Both the position numbers and the translations under genes were made by a program. DNA of 64,000 nt. Source: Stenotrophomonas maltophilia (GTDB taxonomy: Bacteria; Pseudomonadota; Gammaproteobacteria; Xanthomonadales; Xanthomonadaceae). How positions within the stretch are numbered: the stretch's first letter is position 1; each line of letters starts with the position of its first letter. Location of the stretch: assembly GCA_900113425.1 (NCBI GenBank), contig FOZF01000001.1, positions 104,884 through 168,883 of the forward strand. Reading direction: 5' to 3'. Under the pieces are notes generated by a model, which was not told where the DNA came from, made no database searches, and saw only the letters and a list, made by a program, of their open reading frames with translations. This document shows positions 44,319 through 53,267 of the stretch, in pieces.

Positions 44319-46825
44319 GCGCGCGCTCCCTCGAGGGCACGCACCTGCTCGGTGGTTTCGCAGTCCAGTGCCTTGCCGGCCAGCGCCTGCAGGTCGGCCA
44401 ACCGGGTGCTGCGCAGGCGGGCCTTCACCGCTGGAATATCGTTCGGGGTCATCGACAGCTCGTCCACGCCGAGACCCGCCAGCAGCATCGCTCCGAACGG
44501 GTCGCCAGCCAGGCCACCGCAGACGCCGACCCAGCGCCCATGCGTGCGTGCGCCGTCGACCGTGGCGCGGATCGCGCGCAGCACAGCGGGATGCAGGCTG
44601 TCGGCCTCGACGGCGAGTTCCGGATTCTGGCGATCGATCGCCAGCACGTACTGGGTCAGGTCATTGGTGCCGATCGAGAAGAAATCGGCATGGCGCGCCA
44701 GCACATCGCTCTGGGCTGCGGCTGCGGGCACTTCGATCATGATGCCGATCGGCACTTCGGGCGCCTCCAGCCCGATGCGCAACCGTTCGCAGATGGCACG
44801 CAGCGCAATCAGTTCCGGCACGGACGTGATCATCGGGAACATGATCGACAGGCGCGCACCGTCCTTCGCCGCGCGATACAGTGCCCGCAGCTGCGGCTCC
44901 AGAAGATCGGGACGGCGCAGCAGCAGGCGCGCGCCGCGCACGCCGAGGAACGGGTTGTCCTCATGCGGCAGCTCCAGGTGCGCAACCTGCTTGTCGCCGC
45001 CGATGTCGAGCGCGCGCACGATCAGCGGGCGGCCATCCAGGGCGCTGGCCATCGCCCGATAGGTGGCGTACTGCTCCTCCTCGCTGGGCGTGCTGCCGCG
45101 CTCGAGGAACAGGAATTCGGTCCGCATCAGGCCGACGCCTTCGGCGCCCTGTTCCAGTGCCAACGGCACCTGTTCGGGCAGGTTGACGTTGGCACCGATG
45201 TCGATGCGTTGGCCGTCGGTCGTCTGCGCCGGCTGTGCGCGTTGCGCGGCCTCGCGTTCGCGGATCTGCTGCTGCTCGGCGATCCAGGCGCGGGCCGAAG
45301 CAAGATCGGTGTCGGACGGAGACAGATACAGCCGCCCGCTGCTGCCGTCGATGATGGCCTCCACGCCCGCTTCAATCGTCAGCAGGTCCGTGCCACCGGC
45401 AACCAGCGCCGGCAATCCGAGCGTGCGCGAGAGGATCGCGGTATGTGAGGTCGGCCCGCCCTGTGCGGTGGCGAGGCCGAGCACGCGACTGGTGTCGAGG
45501 TTGGCGGTGTCTGACGGTGACAGGTCGGCCGCGAGCAGGATGCAGGGGTAGGCCGGCAGGTCAGCGAGACCACCGCCGGCCGCAGACGGATCAAGCTGTG
45601 CCAGCACGCGCCGGCCCACGTCGCGCAGGTCGGCGGCGCGCCCGGCGAGCACCGGATTGCCCAGCGCCGCCAGCCCGGAGGCGATCTGTTCGACGGCCTG
45701 GAGCCACGACCACGCCACGCCATGGCCTTCCACCATCAGCTGGCAGGTACGGGTGATCAGGTCCGTGTCGTCGAGCAGCGCGGCCTGGGCCCCGAAGATC
45801 GCCGCATCGGATGCGCCTAGCCGGCGCTGGGTGTCGTCCTGCAAGGCAGCCAGCTGCTGACGGGTACGGCCGAGCGCGTCCTGCAGGCGAGCACCGCCTT
45901 CGCCGAGCGGGGCAGGGTGGTCGGCGACGTGGGTCTGCCTGCTGGCGAGCACATGGACCCGGCCGATCGCCAGCCCCGGGCTTGCGCCGATGCCGACGAT
46001 CGCTGCCTGTGCTTCCGGCGGATTCCAGCCCGCGACCGGCGCCGCCTTGCGCTGTGCTGCACGTTCGGCATCGGCCTTTTCCTGAGCCACCAAGCCCTCC
46101 ATGACCCTGCGCAGTGCGGCCAGCAGAGCGCGCGCATCCGCGCCTTCGGCGGACACGCTCACCGGATCGCCATGACGCAGACCCAGCTGCAGCAGCGCGA
46201 CCAGGCTCTTGGCGTCGGCGGTCTGGTCGCCTGCGCGCACCTGGGCCCGGGCACTGAAGCCGCGTGCGGCCTCCGCCCAGCGCGTGGCAGGACGCGCGTG
46301 CAGGCCATTGGGGTAGGCGATGGTCCAGTCGAAATGCTCGGCCAGATCCTGCGCTGGAGCATCGTTGGCCAGAGTGGTGACGTCGCCGGCCAGCGCCGTC
46401 ACGATCTCGCCTGCCTCGGTGGTCGTGAACAGACGCTGCAACGTGGCGTCATTCTGGATGAGCCGGGTGAGCCGGCGCAGCAGGGTGATGTGGGTGTCGG
46501 ACTGGGCGGCGATGCCGACCACCAGCCGCGTCACCTGGCCCGGATTCCATTCAACGCCGTCCGGCAACTGCAGCACGGCAATGCCATCGCGACGCACCAG
46601 ATGGCGATCCTCGCCGAGCCCATGCGGGATCGCCACGCCGTGGCCGAGGAAGGTGTTCGCCAGCTGCTCACGGCGGCCCATGCTCGTTTCGTAGCCCGGC
46701 GCAACGCAGCCGGCGGCCACCAGCATCTGTGCGGCCTGGGCGATGGCATCTGCCTTGTCGCGGGCCCGTGCGCCGAGGCGGATCAGTTCGTGGCTGACGG
46801 GAGCAGGGGCGGGGAGGGAAGACAA
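44315..46825 (-). CDS. fruB: Multiphosphoryl transfer protein: PTS EIIA(Fru)-HPr-Enzyme I
   Basis: The 836-residue phosphotransferase carries all three soluble PTS parts in order: EIIA with His68 (GVAIPHGL), HPr with His176 (PNGLHARPAT) and Enzyme I with His461 (GGPTSHTAILSRTLGLPALVAGG) plus the PEP-binding barrel (MRTEFLFLER, GTNDLTQYVLAIDR, GVCGGLAGDP). The reading frame is open to 47836, but the part beyond 46825 runs across the regulatory region and fruR. TTG 46825 has GGAG 6 nt upstream and gives the standard N-terminus, so I take it as start. The FruR-like operator lies 33 bp upstream. Confidence 0.93.
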   Translation of the reverse strand: MSSLPAPAPVSHELIRLGARARDKADAIAQAAQMLVAAGCVAPGYETSMGRREQLANTFLGHGVAIPHGLGEDRHLVRRDGIAVLQLPDGVEWNPGQVTRLVVGIAAQSDTHITLLRRLTRLIQNDATLQRLFTTTEAGEIVTALAGDVTTLANDAPAQDLAEHFDWTIAYPNGLHARPATRWAEAARGFSARAQVRAGDQTADAKSLVALLQLGLRHGDPVSVSAEGADARALLAALRRVMEGLVAQEKADAERAAQRKAAPVAGWNPPEAQAAIVGIGASPGLAIGRVHVLASRQTHVADHPAPLGEGGARLQDALGRTRQQLAALQDDTQRRLGASDAAIFGAQAALLDDTDLITRTCQLMVEGHGVAWSWLQAVEQIASGLAALGNPVLAGRAADLRDVGRRVLAQLDPSAAGGGLADLPAYPCILLAADLSPSDTANLDTSRVLGLATAQGGPTSHTAILSRTLGLPALVAGGTDLLTIEAGVEAIIDGSSGRLYLSPSDTDLASARAWIAEQQQIREREAAQRAQPAQTTDGQRIDIGANVNLPEQVPLALEQGAEGVGLMRTEFLFLERGSTPSEEEQYATYRAMASALDGRPLIVRALDIGGDKQVAHLELPHEDNPFLGVRGARLLLRRPDLLEPQLRALYRAAKDGARLSIMFPMITSVPELIALRAICERLRIGLEAPEVPIGIMIEVPAAAAQSDVLARHADFFSIGTNDLTQYVLAIDRQNPELAVEADSLHPAVLRAIRATVDGARTHGRWVGVCGGLAGDPFGAMLLAGLGVDELSMTPNDIPAVKARLRSTRLADLQALAGKALDCETTEQVRALEGARA

Positions 46826-46858
46826 GGCGGGCTCCGGGGAGGGGGGGGGCTGGCGTAT

Positions 46859-46872
46859 TGGGAACGTTCCCA
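46859..46872. promoter_or_regulatory. FruR-type operator near fruB
   Basis: TGGGAACGTTCCCA is a perfect 14-bp palindrome centred on AACGTT, the LacI/FruR core. It lies just upstream of the fruB TTG start and would control fruBKA-oprB. Confidence 0.8.
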
Positions 46873-46885
46873 GTCCGCATTTCAA

Positions 46886-46898
46886 TGTGCACTGCACA
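46886..46898. promoter_or_regulatory. Short palindrome in the fruB-fruR spacer
   Basis: TGTGCA-C-TGCACA is an inverted repeat with a single central base, located between the two FruR operators. It could be a second regulator's site, for example of a CRP-like protein, but it does not match the TGTGA-N6-TCACA consensus. Binder unknown. Confidence 0.35.
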
Positions 46899-46967
46899 AA
46901 AATCCAATAGTACTTTGGCGTTAGCATTGTCCTGAACAGCCGTCGAGCCGCGGCCGGCAAAGTTGAC

Positions 46968-46981
46968 CGGGAACGTTTCCA
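46968..46981. promoter_or_regulatory. FruR-type operator abutting the fruR start
   Basis: CGGGAACGTTTCCA is a near-palindrome matching the site at 46859 at 12 of 14 bases and resembling the enterobacterial Cra/FruR core. It ends on the base just before ATG 46982, so binding would block initiation of fruR, which suggests autorepression. Confidence 0.75.
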
Positions 46982-47965
46982 ATGAGCATCAGCATCAACG
47001 ACGTAGCGCGCGTGGCGGGCGTCTCCAAATCCACGGTGTCGCGGGCACTCGGTGGTGGCCCGGTCAGTGGAGAGGTGCGCAGCCGGGTCGAGGCCGCCAT
47101 CCGCCAGACCGGCTATCGTCCGAACCTGCAGGCCAGGCGCCTGCGCTCCCGGCATACCGGCATCATCGGGCTGGTCGTGGCGGACATCCGCAACCCGTTC
47201 TTTACCGCGCTGATCCGCGCGGTGGAGGAGGTCGCCTATCGCGAAGGCCTGCGCGTCACCCTGTGCAACACCGACGAGGATCCGGAGCGCGAGGCGCTGT
47301 ACCTGCAGTTGATGCACGAGGAGCGCATCAGCGGGCTGATCTTCGCGCCGACCCGGACCACGGTGGGGCGGCTGGAACGGCTCGCGCTGGACTATCCGAC
47401 GGTACTGGTCGACCGCGCCGCGCCGGGCGGGGCGATCGACAGCGTGGTGCTGGACAATCCGGCGGCCATGGCAGGCCTGGTCGAGCATCTGGTTGAACGC
47501 GGCTATCGACGCATCGGCGGCCTGTTCGGCAGCACCAGCACCACTGCGGCCGAACGTCGTGATGGTTATCTCGCGGCCATGCGCAGGCATGGGCTGGAAC
47601 CGGACTACCGGGAAGTCGAACCCACGGCGGAGGCCGCCATCAGCACCACCGGGCAGTGGCTGGCTGGGCCCTCGAGGCCTGAGGCGCTGGTTGCCAGCAA
47701 CAGCCTGCTGCTGATGGGAGCACTGAAAGCGGCACGCAGCGCAGGACTGGCGATTCCAGGCGCGCTGGCGCTGGCGGGGTTCGACAACGAGCGCTGGACC
47801 GAACTGGTTGAACCGGGCATCACCGTCGTCGAGCAACCGGTGGAAGAGATGGGGCGGGCCGCGATGTCGCTGCTGCTGGAGCGCCTGCGTGCACCTGACA
47901 TGCCAGTGCGCAGGCTGGTGATGACCGGCCGCTGCGTGGTCCGGGGATCAACCGCCTCGCGATAG
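46982..47965 (+). CDS. fruR: LacI-family fructose operon repressor
   Basis: 327 residues with an N-terminal helix-turn-helix (SINDVARVAGVSKSTVSRALGG), hinge NLQARRLRSRHTGIIG and an effector-binding core (LVVADIRNPFFTALIRAVEE). It is divergent from fruB across 156 bp with two matching operators, so it should repress fruBKA-oprB and itself, released by a fructose phosphate. Confidence 0.93.
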   Translation: MSISINDVARVAGVSKSTVSRALGGGPVSGEVRSRVEAAIRQTGYRPNLQARRLRSRHTGIIGLVVADIRNPFFTALIRAVEEVAYREGLRVTLCNTDEDPEREALYLQLMHEERISGLIFAPTRTTVGRLERLALDYPTVLVDRAAPGGAIDSVVLDNPAAMAGLVEHLVERGYRRIGGLFGSTSTTAAERRDGYLAAMRRHGLEPDYREVEPTAEAAISTTGQWLAGPSRPEALVASNSLLLMGALKAARSAGLAIPGALALAGFDNERWTELVEPGITVVEQPVEEMGRAAMSLLLERLRAPDMPVRRLVMTGRCVVRGSTASR

Positions 47966-47992
47966 TTTCCAGACGCCTGGGGTCTGCGAAAC
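47965..47992 (+). terminator. Candidate hairpin at the fruR stop codon
   Basis: GTTTCCAGAC (47965-47974) can pair with GTCTGCGAAAC (47982-47992) with one bulged base. There is no T-run, so this is only a possible terminator. Confidence 0.35.
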
Positions 47993-48587
47993 TGTGTTGC
48001 AGATCGTGGAGAGGAGGTGATCTGGCCCGATTCGCACCCGATTATCGCCAGGCACCTGCGCCGCTGAAGGCGTTCGTTGCGATCGTTCGTGAGTCGACGC
48101 AGAGCCGCCTTCAAACCCAACCGCCGGTTGCCGCATCCAACCGTTCTTGTCTTTGACGATGAGGGATGCTGCATGAAGCATGCTTGGTGGCTGCGCTGGT
48201 CGTTCCTTCCGCTGTTGATTCTTGGCTCGCAGGCGAAGGCCGCAGACGCGGGCGCCATCCCCGGTGCGGCGGTGCAGACACGCATCGCCCGCGTCGAACA
48301 GGGCGTGTCGACCCGCATCGTGGTCAAGGGCGCCGCCGGCTCAGGGCGGGGCGTTACATCTGCCCTGCCGCCTTGGATGCGCGTCGGCATACCCGGACAG
48401 GAGCAGAAGCGCGGTGCACCCGTGGCATCGCTGGACGTGGCCTGCGTGTTGGTGCCGGCCGCCTTCGCAGCCGAGGTCGTGCTCTTGCTCCCGCAGGTGC
48501 CGTGTTTTGCCGCAAACGACCAGTTCCCGTCCTCAGGTATTGGATGCGGCACCTCCGGGACTGCAACCGGGGCGGCAAACCCATCGA

Positions 48588-48602
48588 TGTCTGCTTCTGG
48601 CC
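48588..48602 (+). repeat. Dispersed palindromic repeat, copy 1
   Basis: TGTCTGCTTCTGGCC is the left half of a small repeat family seen five times in this window, all after 48 kb. Here the right arm is degenerate. Confidence 0.6.
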
Positions 48603-48658
48603 GACAGTTGCCATCTGTGGGGCAGGGGGTAGGGATGTTTATTGGGGGGTGGAGCGGA

Positions 48659-48673
48659 TGTCCGCCTCTGGCC
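48659..48673 (+). repeat. Dispersed palindromic repeat, copy 2
   Basis: TGTCCGCCTCTGGCC, 71 bp downstream of copy 1 in the same orientation; the right arm is only partly kept (GGCCGCGGA). Confidence 0.6.
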
Positions 48674-48940
48674 GGCCGCGGATGGAGAGAATGACCCACT
48701 AACGCCAGAGCCCACTACGGATCCGCGGGCAGTTGCATCCGGCATCTGCACGGAGGTTCTCTGAAACTTTCATGCAGCTGGTACGACCCGGAAACTGTCC
48801 TCACAGGGGGCCAGGTCCTCAAGCCGAGAACGGCACACCCAGCGCCTCCGGCGGTGCCAAGCCGCCACTTGACAGAGTCCTTGGGTGACCCCAATCTCCG
48901 CGACGGGGACGCGCACAATGGAAGCTGCGCAGGGAAAGTT

Positions 48941-51102
48941 ATGGCACAGGGAGACGCGACACCTTTGGTGTCGGGAAGAGGGCGTGCGCAGGATCAACAG
49001 GACCTGGCGTTGCGCGGTCTGGTACTGCTTGCTCAATTTCATGGCATCCCGGCTGACGTCAGTCAGCTGGCGCATGACGCTGGGCTGGGTGCGGCCCCCA
49101 TGGACGAAACGACATTGGTACTTCTGGCTCGCAAGCTGGGCTTCAAGGCGCGGATGGTGTCGACGCCACCCGCGCGCTTGGCACTGGCGAACCTGCCTGC
49201 GCTTGCACTCGGTGAGGACGGTGATGCGTTCATCATTGCCCGCATCAATGGCGATCAGGTGCTGATCCACGATCTGGCCCAGAAGCGCCCGCAGAGCATT
49301 GAGATGGCCGCTCTCCGGCAACGCTACCGTGGACGCCTGCTTCAGGTCGCATCACGGGCTTCGGTTCTCGGCGAGCTGGCCCGGTTTGATTTCAGCTGGT
49401 TCATTCCAGCGGTGATCAAGTACCGAAAGATGCTCCTGGAAGTCTTCGTCGTCTCGTTCTTCATCCAGTTGTTCGCTCTTGTCACGCCTCTGTTCTACCA
49501 GGTGGTGATGGACAAGGTTCTGGTGCATCGCGGCCTGACAACGTTGGATGTGATTGCAATTGGTCTGGTGTCGATTGCCGTATTCGACGTTGTGCTCGGC
49601 GGTCTGCGTACTTATGTCTTCGCTCACACCACCAGCAAGATCGACGTCGAGCTCGGTGCCCGGCTGTTCCGGCATGTACTGTCATTGCCGCTGGCGTACT
49701 TCGAATCCCGACGTGTCGGCGACACCATTGCACGCGTGCGCGAGCTGGAAAACATCCGCAACTTCCTGACCGGGCAGGCATTGACCTCGGTCCTGGACCT
49801 GCTATTCACCGTGGTGTTCCTGGCCGTGATGTTCTATTACAGCGGCTGGCTGACCCTGATCGTCGTGATCTCGCTACCACTCTATGCGCTTGTTTCGGCG
49901 GGCGTTACGCCCGTGCTGCGCAAGCGATTGGACGAGAAGTTCGCGCGCGGCGCGGACAACCAGTCCTTCCTGGTCGAAACCATCAGTGGCATCGGCACGG
50001 TCAAGGCCAATGCGGTCGATCCCCGGGTGACACGCACCTGGGACAGCCAGCTGGCTGGATATGTAAATGCCGGCTTCGGGGTCACCAAGATCGCGACCGT
50101 CGGCCAGCAGAGCGTGCAGCTCGTGCAGAAGCTGGTCAGTGTTGCCATCCTGTTCTGGGGGGCGAAGCTGGTCATTGATGGCCAGCTGTCGCTGGGCCAG
50201 CTGATCGCCTTCAACATGCTGTCTGGGCAGGTCGCCGCGCCGATCATCCGTCTGGCCCAGCTGTGGCAGGATTTCCAGCAGGTGGGCATTTCTGTCCAGC
50301 GTCTCGGCGATATCCTCAACACCCGCACGGAACTTCCCGGTAGCCGGATTGCATTGCCCCCATCCGGGGCGACATCACCTTCGAGCAGGTCGGATTCCGC
50401 TATCGCCCGGATACTCCGGAGATTCTTGCCGGCATCGATTTGCACGTACCGGCCGGGCAGGTCATTGGCATCGTCGGGCGTTCGGGGTCCGGCAAGAGCA
50501 CGCTGACCAAGCTGGTGCAGCGCCTGTACACGCCCGAGCGCGGACGGGTGCTGGTGGATGGGCATGATCTGGCCCTGGCCGATCCTGCCTGGCTGCGGAG
50601 GCAGCTGGGCGTGGTACTGCAGGAGAACTTCCTGTTCAACCGCAGTGTGCGGGAGAACATCGCACTCAGTGATCCGGGCATGCCGCTTGAACAGGTGATC
50701 AAGGCGGCGACCCTGGCCGGCGCCCACGAGTTCATCTCGGCGTTGCCTGAGGGCTATGACACTAAGGTGGGGGAGCACGGCGCGGGCCTGTCCGGTGGCC
50801 AGCGGCAGCGCGTGGCGATCGCCCGTGCGCTGATCACCGATCCTCGCATCCTGATCCTGGATGAAGCCACCAGTGCCCTGGACTATGAGTCGGAGCATGC
50901 GGTGATGTCCAACATGCGCGAGATCTGCAGGGGCCGAACCGTCATCATCATCGCGCATCGCCTTTCCACCGTGCGCAGGGCCAACCGCATCGTTGTCGTA
51001 GACCGCGGCCGCATCGTCGAGAGCGGAACGCACGATGAGCTGCTGGCTCAGGCAGATGGGCACTACGCGCAGTTGCATCGCCTGCAGCAGGGGGTGGCAT
51101 GA
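48941..51102 (+). pseudogene. Type I secretion ABC transporter (HlyB/RtxB-like), split by a 1-nt frameshift
   Basis: The full product would be about 720 residues: an N-terminal C39-peptidase-like domain lacking the catalytic Cys (about 15-130), a six-helix membrane domain, then an ABC domain with Walker [10 protein letters not shown], signature LSGGQRQR and Walker [13 protein letters not shown]. The first frame (48941-50506) runs to ...SRIALPP and then goes out of phase at CCCCC (50357-50361). One added C restores [16 protein letters not shown] and the rest in the frame ending at 51102. This is either a sequencing error, a slip-prone phase-variable tract or a true lesion. ATG 48941 has AGGGA 7 nt upstream. 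The partner HlyD gene overlaps its stop by 4 nt. Confidence 0.85.
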
Positions 51103-52520
51103 AGCACATCCGTGATGCAGTGGGCGTCTTTGCCGCGCGTTACCTTGCCGTGTTCCGTAGCGCTTGGCAGGTCCGTCACGAGATGGATCCGCCTGCGCGA
51201 GAGGCAGACGAGCGCGCCTTCCTGCCTGCGCACCTGGAGCTGATTGAGACCCCGGCGTCGCCCACCGCACGGTGGACGCTGCGCATCATCATCGCGTTGT
51301 TCTGCGTGGCGGTACTGTGGACCAGTTTCGGCAAGCTCGATATCGTTGCTGTGGCGCCCGGGAAAACCGTCGTGGACTCAAGGACCAAGGTGGTGCAGCC
51401 GGCGGAAACCAGCGTGGTGCGCCGGATTCTGGTGCGTGACGGTCAGGCGGTCAAAGCAGGGCAGGTGCTGATCGAACTTGATGCCACCTCCACGTCTGCC
51501 GATGTGGCCAAGGCGGACGATGCATTGTTGAACGCGCGCATGGCTTCCCTACGCCTGCGCGCCCTCGCCAAGGCCCTGGAAGATGGTACAGCGCCGGTAT
51601 TCCATGTTGATCCTGACCTGCCGGAAGACCGGGTGCAGGCCGAGCAGGCGCTGGCGCGAAGCCAGTACGAGGCGCTGCAGGCCAAGCGCCACAATCTGCA
51701 GGCCTTGATCGCACAGCGCCGCGCGGAACTGGAAACCGCCCAGGCCTCGGTGAAGCCGCTAGAGGAGACGGCACGCATCTCCCGCCTGCGCGCAGACGAT
51801 TATCGGAGCCTGCTGGAAGGCAACTACGTGGGGCGTCACGACTACCTGCTGCGAGAGCAGGAACGCATCGCCGGCGAGCGCGACCTTGCCGCGCAGCGCA
51901 ATCGCGTGCAGGAGATCCGGTCGGCCCAGCGGGCTGCCGAAGAAGAACTGAGGGTACTGTTGGCCGACTTCCGCCAACAGACCCTGGATGGGCTGCGCGA
52001 GGCACAGGAGCAGATCGGGCAGATGACGCCTGAAGTGTTGCGGACAGGTCAGCGTGACCACCAGATGACACTGCGGGCCCCTGTCGATGGCACCGTGCAG
52101 CAGTTGGTCGTGCATACGGTGGGCGGCGTGGTTACTCCGGCGCAACCGCTGCTGGCCGTGGTCCCCAGCGAGGAAGCGCTGGAGGTTGAAGCCACCATCC
52201 TCAACAAGGACATCGGCTTTGTGCGCACCGGCCAAGCGGTAGCCGTGAAGGTGGAGAGCTTCCCGTATACCCGCTACGGCTACCTGACAGGAAAAGTAGT
52301 GAGCGTCTCTCACGATGCCATGCAGGACGAGAACCTCGGCCTGGTCTTCCCGGTACGGGTGAAACTCGACAAGGCCAGCCTGCAGATAGACGGGGTACGC
52401 GTGCGCATGACCGCTGGCATGAGCCTGAGTGCCGAGATCAAGACCGGAAAACGTCGGGTCATCGACTACCTGTTGAGCCCGTTGCGCCAGCACGCGGGAG
52501 AGGCGATGCGCGAGCGCTGA
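51099..52520 (+). CDS. HlyD-family type I secretion periplasmic adaptor
   Basis: 473 residues: a short cytosolic N-terminus, one membrane helix (about 61-80, [16 protein letters not shown]), a lipoyl-like half ([26 protein letters not shown]), a long coiled-coil region (about 140-310) and a C-terminal barrel with [23 protein letters not shown]. It joins the ABC exporter to an outer-membrane TolC-type channel, which is not encoded here and must come from elsewhere. Confidence 0.93.
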   Translation: MKHIRDAVGVFAARYLAVFRSAWQVRHEMDPPAREADERAFLPAHLELIETPASPTARWTLRIIIALFCVAVLWTSFGKLDIVAVAPGKTVVDSRTKVVQPAETSVVRRILVRDGQAVKAGQVLIELDATSTSADVAKADDALLNARMASLRLRALAKALEDGTAPVFHVDPDLPEDRVQAEQALARSQYEALQAKRHNLQALIAQRRAELETAQASVKPLEETARISRLRADDYRSLLEGNYVGRHDYLLREQERIAGERDLAAQRNRVQEIRSAQRAAEEELRVLLADFRQQTLDGLREAQEQIGQMTPEVLRTGQRDHQMTLRAPVDGTVQQLVVHTVGGVVTPAQPLLAVVPSEEALEVEATILNKDIGFVRTGQAVAVKVESFPYTRYGYLTGKVVSVSHDAMQDENLGLVFPVRVKLDKASLQIDGVRVRMTAGMSLSAEIKTGKRRVIDYLLSPLRQHAGEAMRER

Positions 52521-52563
52521 TCCATGCCCGGCACCCAAGACGGGTGCTCGTACCACACACCCA

Positions 52564-53196
52564 ATGAGGTCATTCGTGCGAAGACTGCGCTTCCTTCTGC
52601 TTCAGCTTCTGGCAGTCCTTGCCGCGTGCCAGGACCCTCCACCCCAGCGCCCAGTGAATCCGATGCTCCGTCCCTACCTGCTGCGGCCCGGCGTTGACCC
52701 GGCTGGTAGCAACGCCGTGGTGGTGCATCTTTCCCGCAACGACGGCCGCGTACAGGAGGGGCCGGGTAGAGCAGCGGGAACGCCATGGACGTCCATCCGA
52801 TTGATGGTGAGCGTCGGCACGACGCTGCCTGCCTCAATGTCGCTTCGTGGCGATGAGCGCGTCATTGATGAAGGCGACGGATTCGAGCGACTGGAACGCG
52901 ACGGCGGGTCCCAGGTGCACAGCCTGCTTCGCTTCAAAGGCGCCTGCGGACACGACGTGCTTGCCACCGCGTGGTCAAACGATTCACCGAGCAGGGGTAT
53001 CTACCTTGCAGAAATGCAGATGAATGGATTGTACCTGCAGTACTCATATGGCGCGGAGAGCCACGCCGACCATCTGCGCTTCTCGGCTTGGGCATATGCC
53101 TGGTACAAGGGGCGGCCCTGCTCGCAGCCTCCACAGGATTTCGAGAGGGTCCCCCGCACGGGAACGCGCATCGCGCCCGGCGGGCATGCCCCCTGA
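52564..53196 (+). CDS. Small lipoprotein between HlyD and the RTX gene, function unknown
   Basis: 210 residues with a lipoprotein signal (FLLLQLLAVLAAC, Cys22), then a mixed sequence rich in Arg and Gly with a beta-like core (FKGACGHDVLATAW, GLYLQYSYGAESHADHLRFSAWAYAWY). I do not recognise a family. Its place inside the secretion module, 43 bp after hlyD and 71 bp before the RTX gene, suggests a role tied to the RTX protein, such as surface retention, assembly or self-protection. These roles are inference only. Confidence 0.7.
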   Translation: MRSFVRRLRFLLLQLLAVLAACQDPPPQRPVNPMLRPYLLRPGVDPAGSNAVVVHLSRNDGRVQEGPGRAAGTPWTSIRLMVSVGTTLPASMSLRGDERVIDEGDGFERLERDGGSQVHSLLRFKGACGHDVLATAWSNDSPSRGIYLAEMQMNGLYLQYSYGAESHADHLRFSAWAYAWYKGRPCSQPPQDFERVPRTGTRIAPGGHAP

Positions 53197-53267
53197 TGCA
53201 ATTGCAGTGCACTTCGTAATGGTCTTGCCTATCCCTCAACCTTCACCATGCCGCATCAAGGAAGAAC

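Larger units (their letters stand above)
48173..48694 (+). pseudogene. Truncated exported protein, probable remnant of a serine-hydrolase gene fused to repeat DNA
   Basis: The 173-residue frame starts with a clean signal peptide (WWLRWSFLPLLILGSQAKAADAG) followed by TRIARVEQGVSTRIVVKG, which looks like the first residues after the signal of periplasmic beta-lactamase-like serine hydrolases. After about residue 50 the sequence loses any recognisable fold, and its last third is read from two copies of the dispersed palindromic repeat (48588 and 48659). Most likely the gene lost its body to a deletion or insertion. It could still be an expressed short exported protein. Confidence 0.4.
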
